NCBI GenBank assembly: GCA_021648845.1
Contig: JAKJHY010000020.1
Span: 1-64,000 of the forward strand
Length of the DNA: 64,000 nucleotides
DNA from: Mycobacterium sp. MBM
GTDB lineage: Bacteria; Actinomycetota; Actinomycetes; Mycobacteriales; Mycobacteriaceae
Direction: 5' to 3'
The position numbers and the translations under genes were made by a program. Under the pieces are notes generated by a model, which saw only the letters and a program-made list of their open reading frames with translations, ran no database searches and was not told the origin of the DNA. Shown here one piece after another: positions 62,301-64,000 of this stretch (positions within the stretch are counted from its first letter, which is position 1; every line of letters starts with the position of its first letter).

Positions 62301-62631
62301 TGCGGCAAGCGGTATCCCGGGGATGGTCATGGCGCCGCTGGCAGGTGTGACCGGCATCCTGGCCGAGATGATTCCGCAGCCCTCGCTGGGCGCCCCGAGC
62401 GGGACGGGCTTGACCGGCATGTTGCCGACACCGCAGCTCGACATGCCGGCGGTGAGCGGACTCCCGGTGCCCGTGCCGACGCAGGTATCCATGCCGACCG
62501 ACCTGGTCTGTGAGGGCGTCGCGGGATGGTCGCTGTCCACGCCGGGGACCGGCAGCGTGATGCCCGATGCCACCGCAGCGGCGGTCCGGCCCGAGGACTG
62601 GGATCAATCACCCTCGCGGGCGCCGCGGTAG
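59368..62631 (+). CDS. Exported giant Gly/Ala-rich repeat protein
   Basis: A 1,087-residue protein with a signal peptide (MVSKSNRLAVSMIAAAALC..., cleavage near TAQA, residue 31) and a short N-terminal domain with Cys44. Long GGAGGAGA and GAGG arrays follow (about 95-185, 330-405, 800-910), then a PPVEVA/LPPVEV array (about 420-495), a GGGAPVGGGAPV array (about 625-690), and a hydrophobic C-terminal domain with Cys1048 near the end. These are the only two cysteines of the mature form. No PE, PPE or LPXTG motif. Upstream ATGs at 59311 and 59347 are possible starts. Function unknown. Confidence 0.85.
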   Translation: MVSKSNRLAVSMIAAAALCTPPLLLSATAQAQPAWQSSAGGVPCVGMVQQLAASPPDLGQSLQGIAAPFTGAGAAPVVVPPATAAGAIPGAGAAGGGGAGGAGAGGAGAAGGAGGAGATGAGGAGGAGAGGAGGAGGAGGAGGAGGAGGAGAGGAGGAGGAGGAGAGGAGAGGAGGAGAPLAAGAPIAGGAPVGAPIVDAAGAAGGAPAGVVDTAGAPLPGAAGDGAPLADAAAHVGQGGVPGAGGGEGAGGGGAPGGGVVHPAGADVGPAGPPAGPIVDAAAVVPPAADAGVPAAAVIDGAAAAPAAAAPVIGGGEGAAPAAAIGGGDAGAGAGGAGGAGGGAGGAGGAGGGAGGAGGGAAGGGAGGAGGGAAGGGAGGAGGGAGGAGGGAAGGGAVPAGAVVEGGGVGGAPVELAVAAPPVEVAAPPVEVALPPVEVAAPPVEVAAPPVEVALPPAEVAGPPVEVALPPVEVAAPPVEVHAPPVQVAGPPAEISVPDIDIEVPDISIPGIEVPGGAAVPGGVVGGAPGAAVGGAPAAAVADAGAAAAAPGAAVVQAAAPAAAGGGAAGGGGAAGGAGAGGAGADAGAAGAGGAGADAGAVGGGAPAGGAAGGGAPAGAGVGGGAPVGAGGGAPVGGGAPVGGGAPVGGGAPVGGGAPVGGGAPVGGGAPVGGGAPVGGGAPVAGGAPAGAPLVDAAGVPAGTPLVDASVVGPVLANTGLNSGLLDNAAGAAPGGLAAAEGVIAQGSGGGLPLADAAGAGGGLPIADAAGVGGPAAGALEDAAAVAIPAADAGAGAGAGGGAGGAGGAGGGAAGGGAGGAGGAGGGAGGAGGAGGGGAAGGGAGGAGAGGAGGAGGGGAGGAGAGGAAGGGAGGAGGGGAGAGGAAGTGGGAAGGGAGGGAAGAGGAGGGAGGVNAAVVGPLMASTGGLGAVQAVTAPAVAAVQAAAPAAAVGGAGATGGGGTAFAGIPGVIAPAAGAASGIPGMVMAPLAGVTGILAEMIPQPSLGAPSGTGLTGMLPTPQLDMPAVSGLPVPVPTQVSMPTDLVCEGVAGWSLSTPGTGSVMPDATAAAVRPEDWDQSPSRAPR

Positions 62632-62737
62632 CGGCCGGTGACAGCCCCGGTGGATGCGTCGCTCACACGCCCGTGTCGACGCATCCCCGGGGTGGCCGCC
62701 CACCCGCAATGCCTGCGGCCTGACGAGTCCAAAAAAG

Positions 62738-64000
62738 TCAGCGGGAGCGATCCGACGGGGACGCGGTCAACCTGTCGGGCGGCACCGCCGCCAGCAACGC
62801 CTGGGTGTACTCATGCTGCGGATCGGCGAAAAGCTCAGTGGCGGGCCGGTATTCGACACATTCTCCTTGCCGCAGCACCAACACATCGTGGCTCAGCCGC
62901 TCGATGACCGCCAGGTCGTGGCCGATGAACAGATAGGTCAACCCGAGGTCGCGCTGCAGTTCCGAGAGCAGGTCGAGCACCTTGGCCTGTACCGAGACGT
63001 CCAGCGCCGCCGTGGCCTCGTCGAGGATCAACAGATCGGGCTGTACAGCGAGCGCGCGGGCGATGTTGACCCGCTGCCGCTGGCCCCCGGACAGCTCGTG
63101 CGGGTAACGGGAAGCGAACGCGGCGGATAACCCCACCGCATCGAGGAGTTCGCCGACCCGGCCATCTTGCGCCGCGCGGTCGGCGGCCAGTCGATGCACG
63201 ACGAGCGGCTCCGCGATCGATGCCCCCACCGGCATGCGCGGGTTCAGCGAAGCGAACGGATCCTGCATCACCAGGCTGATCCGTCGCCGGACACTCTTGC
63301 GCTGTGTGCGGGGCACGTCGAGCACGTCGGTACCGGCCAGGACGGCGCTGCCTGCGGTAGGTGCGACCAAGCCGGTCAGTGCCGACGCGACCGTCGACTT
63401 GCCCGAACCCGACTCGCCGACCAGACCCAGGGTGGTGCCCCGGCGGATCTGGAAGGAAAGATCCTTGACCGCGTGCACCACCGAACGCCCCGTCGGGGTG
63501 CTCACCGGGAAACGAACATCGAGCCCGTCGACCTCTAACAGCACCGGCGCGTCGGTGGCCGGCGCCGTAGGTCCGTCACCGCCCAAAACCGGCCGCGCAC
63601 TGAGCAGTTCGCGGGTGTATGGCGCACTCGGTCGAGCAAAGACAGCGTCGACGCCGGCCTGTTCGACCACCAGCCCGTCCCGCAGCACAGTCACCGTGTC
63701 GGCGACCTCGCCGATGACACCGAGGTCATGACTGATCCACACCACCGCGGTGCCGAAATCGCGCTGCAGATCCCGGATCAGGTCGATGATCTGCGCCTGC
63801 GTGGTGACATCCAGTGCGGTGGTGGGCTCGTCGGCGACAAGCAGTTCGGGGTCGCAGGCCAGGGCGATGGCGATCATCACCCGTTGGCGTTGCCCGCCCG
63901 AAAGCTGATGCGGATAGCTTCGCAGCCGATCCGGCGGGTCGGGTAGGCCGACGGCATCGAGCAGTTCCAGTGCCCGCGTCCGAGCCTGCCGACGCGTCTG
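62738..64000 (-). CDS. Fused oligopeptide-type ABC transporter ATPase, partial at the window edge
   Basis: The frame runs off the end of the window, so the N-terminal ATPase is incomplete. The first domain shows LSGGQRQRVMIAIAL and ADEPTTALD. The second domain has Walker A GESGSGKST, LSGGQRQRVNIARAL and ILDEATAALD. Two fused ATP-binding domains are typical of DppD/OppDF-type peptide importers (as Rv3663c). Permease and solute-binding genes, if present, lie outside. The 106-base gap to the repeat-protein gene holds nothing recognisable. Confidence 0.9.
   Translation of the reverse strand, partial: QTRRQARTRALELLDAVGLPDPPDRLRSYPHQLSGGQRQRVMIAIALACDPELLVADEPTTALDVTTQAQIIDLIRDLQRDFGTAVVWISHDLGVIGEVADTVTVLRDGLVVEQAGVDAVFARPSAPYTRELLSARPVLGGDGPTAPATDAPVLLEVDGLDVRFPVSTPTGRSVVHAVKDLSFQIRRGTTLGLVGESGSGKSTVASALTGLVAPTAGSAVLAGTDVLDVPRTQRKSVRRRISLVMQDPFASLNPRMPVGASIAEPLVVHRLAADRAAQDGRVGELLDAVGLSAAFASRYPHELSGGQRQRVNIARALAVQPDLLILDEATAALDVSVQAKVLDLLSELQRDLGLTYLFIGHDLAVIERLSHDVLVLRQGECVEYRPATELFADPQHEYTQALLAAVPPDRLTASPSDRSR

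Noticed and set aside
59314..62607. Antisense 1,097-residue open frame opposite the Gly/Ala repeat gene
   Set aside because: It is Thr/Arg/Ser-rich low complexity, lacks a start site and signal, and is open only because the GC repeat has no stops on the other strand.
59368..62631. PE_PGRS protein
   Set aside because: There is no PE domain; the N-terminus is a Sec-type signal peptide and the repeats are GGAGGA/GGGAPV/PPVEV rather than PGRS blocks with Asn.

Overview
The window comes from a high-GC mycobacterium, most likely an environmental, fast-growing or Mycolicibacterium-type species. The evidence is a complete mce operon, a single-chain type I fatty acid synthase (fas) followed by acpS, an LdtMt2-type L,D-transpeptidase, MmpS-like proteins, and gene order from roughly 34.8 to 59 kb that matches Mycobacterium tuberculosis Rv2523c to Rv2495c as I remember it. 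No species can be named from sequence reading alone.

Layout. (1) 1-7.9 kb: end of a YrbE permease and the six Mce proteins A-F, almost all joined by 4-base ATGA overlaps. (2) 7.9-11.4 kb: small exported proteins with even cysteine numbers, and an inverted operon encoding two Mce-associated membrane proteins. (3) 11.4-20.4 kb: a catabolic island with cytochrome P450, TetR regulator, atypical crotonase, two acyl-CoA ligases, ACMSD-like amidohydrolase and a second, paralogous pair of Mce-associated proteins. Near-identical TGAGAAT(N3)ATTCTCA-type palindromes sit in two of its promoters, with half-sites in a third. (4) 20.4-24.4 kb: a tail-to-tail pair of IspD-family proteins, one degenerate, then LtrA and an MFS transporter. 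(5) 24.4-25.5 kb: a long non-coding or decayed stretch with a perfect 8-bp inverted repeat upstream of fas. (6) 25.5-38.4 kb: fas, acpS, M20 peptidase, bcp, a DUF3618 protein and a lipoprotein. (7) 38.4-48.3 kb: a 16-bp tandem repeat, tRNA-Lys, ldtB, SRPBCC and DUF899 genes, SDR, a tiny zinc-ribbon-like protein, tRNA-His, orn, HerA-like ATPase, SDR, MFS and an MmpS-like protein. (8) 48.3-58.4 kb: bkaR with paired operators and the branched-chain amino-acid catabolic operon accD1-accA1-fadE19-maoC-citE-bkdA-bkdB-bkdC. (9) 58.4-64 kb: a crotonase, a ~1,090-residue exported Gly/Ala-rich repeat protein and the end of a fused oligopeptide-type ABC ATPase.

How the parts could work together: the Mce complex would import a hydrophobic substrate. 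The adjacent P450, CoA ligases, crotonase and amidohydrolase look suited to oxidise and CoA-activate it. The shared palindrome suggests that Mce-associated proteins and enzymes are under one regulator. The fas/acpS pair makes and activates the fatty acid synthase. The bkaR-bkd block degrades branched-chain keto acids.

The most unusual items are the palindrome-linked Mce/catabolic island with duplicated Mce-associated modules, the exported repeat protein with exactly two mature cysteines about 1,000 residues apart, the degenerate IspD paralogue, the likely AUU start of one CoA ligase and a 17-codon cysteine-rich mini-ORF spliced into the mceB/mceC junction.
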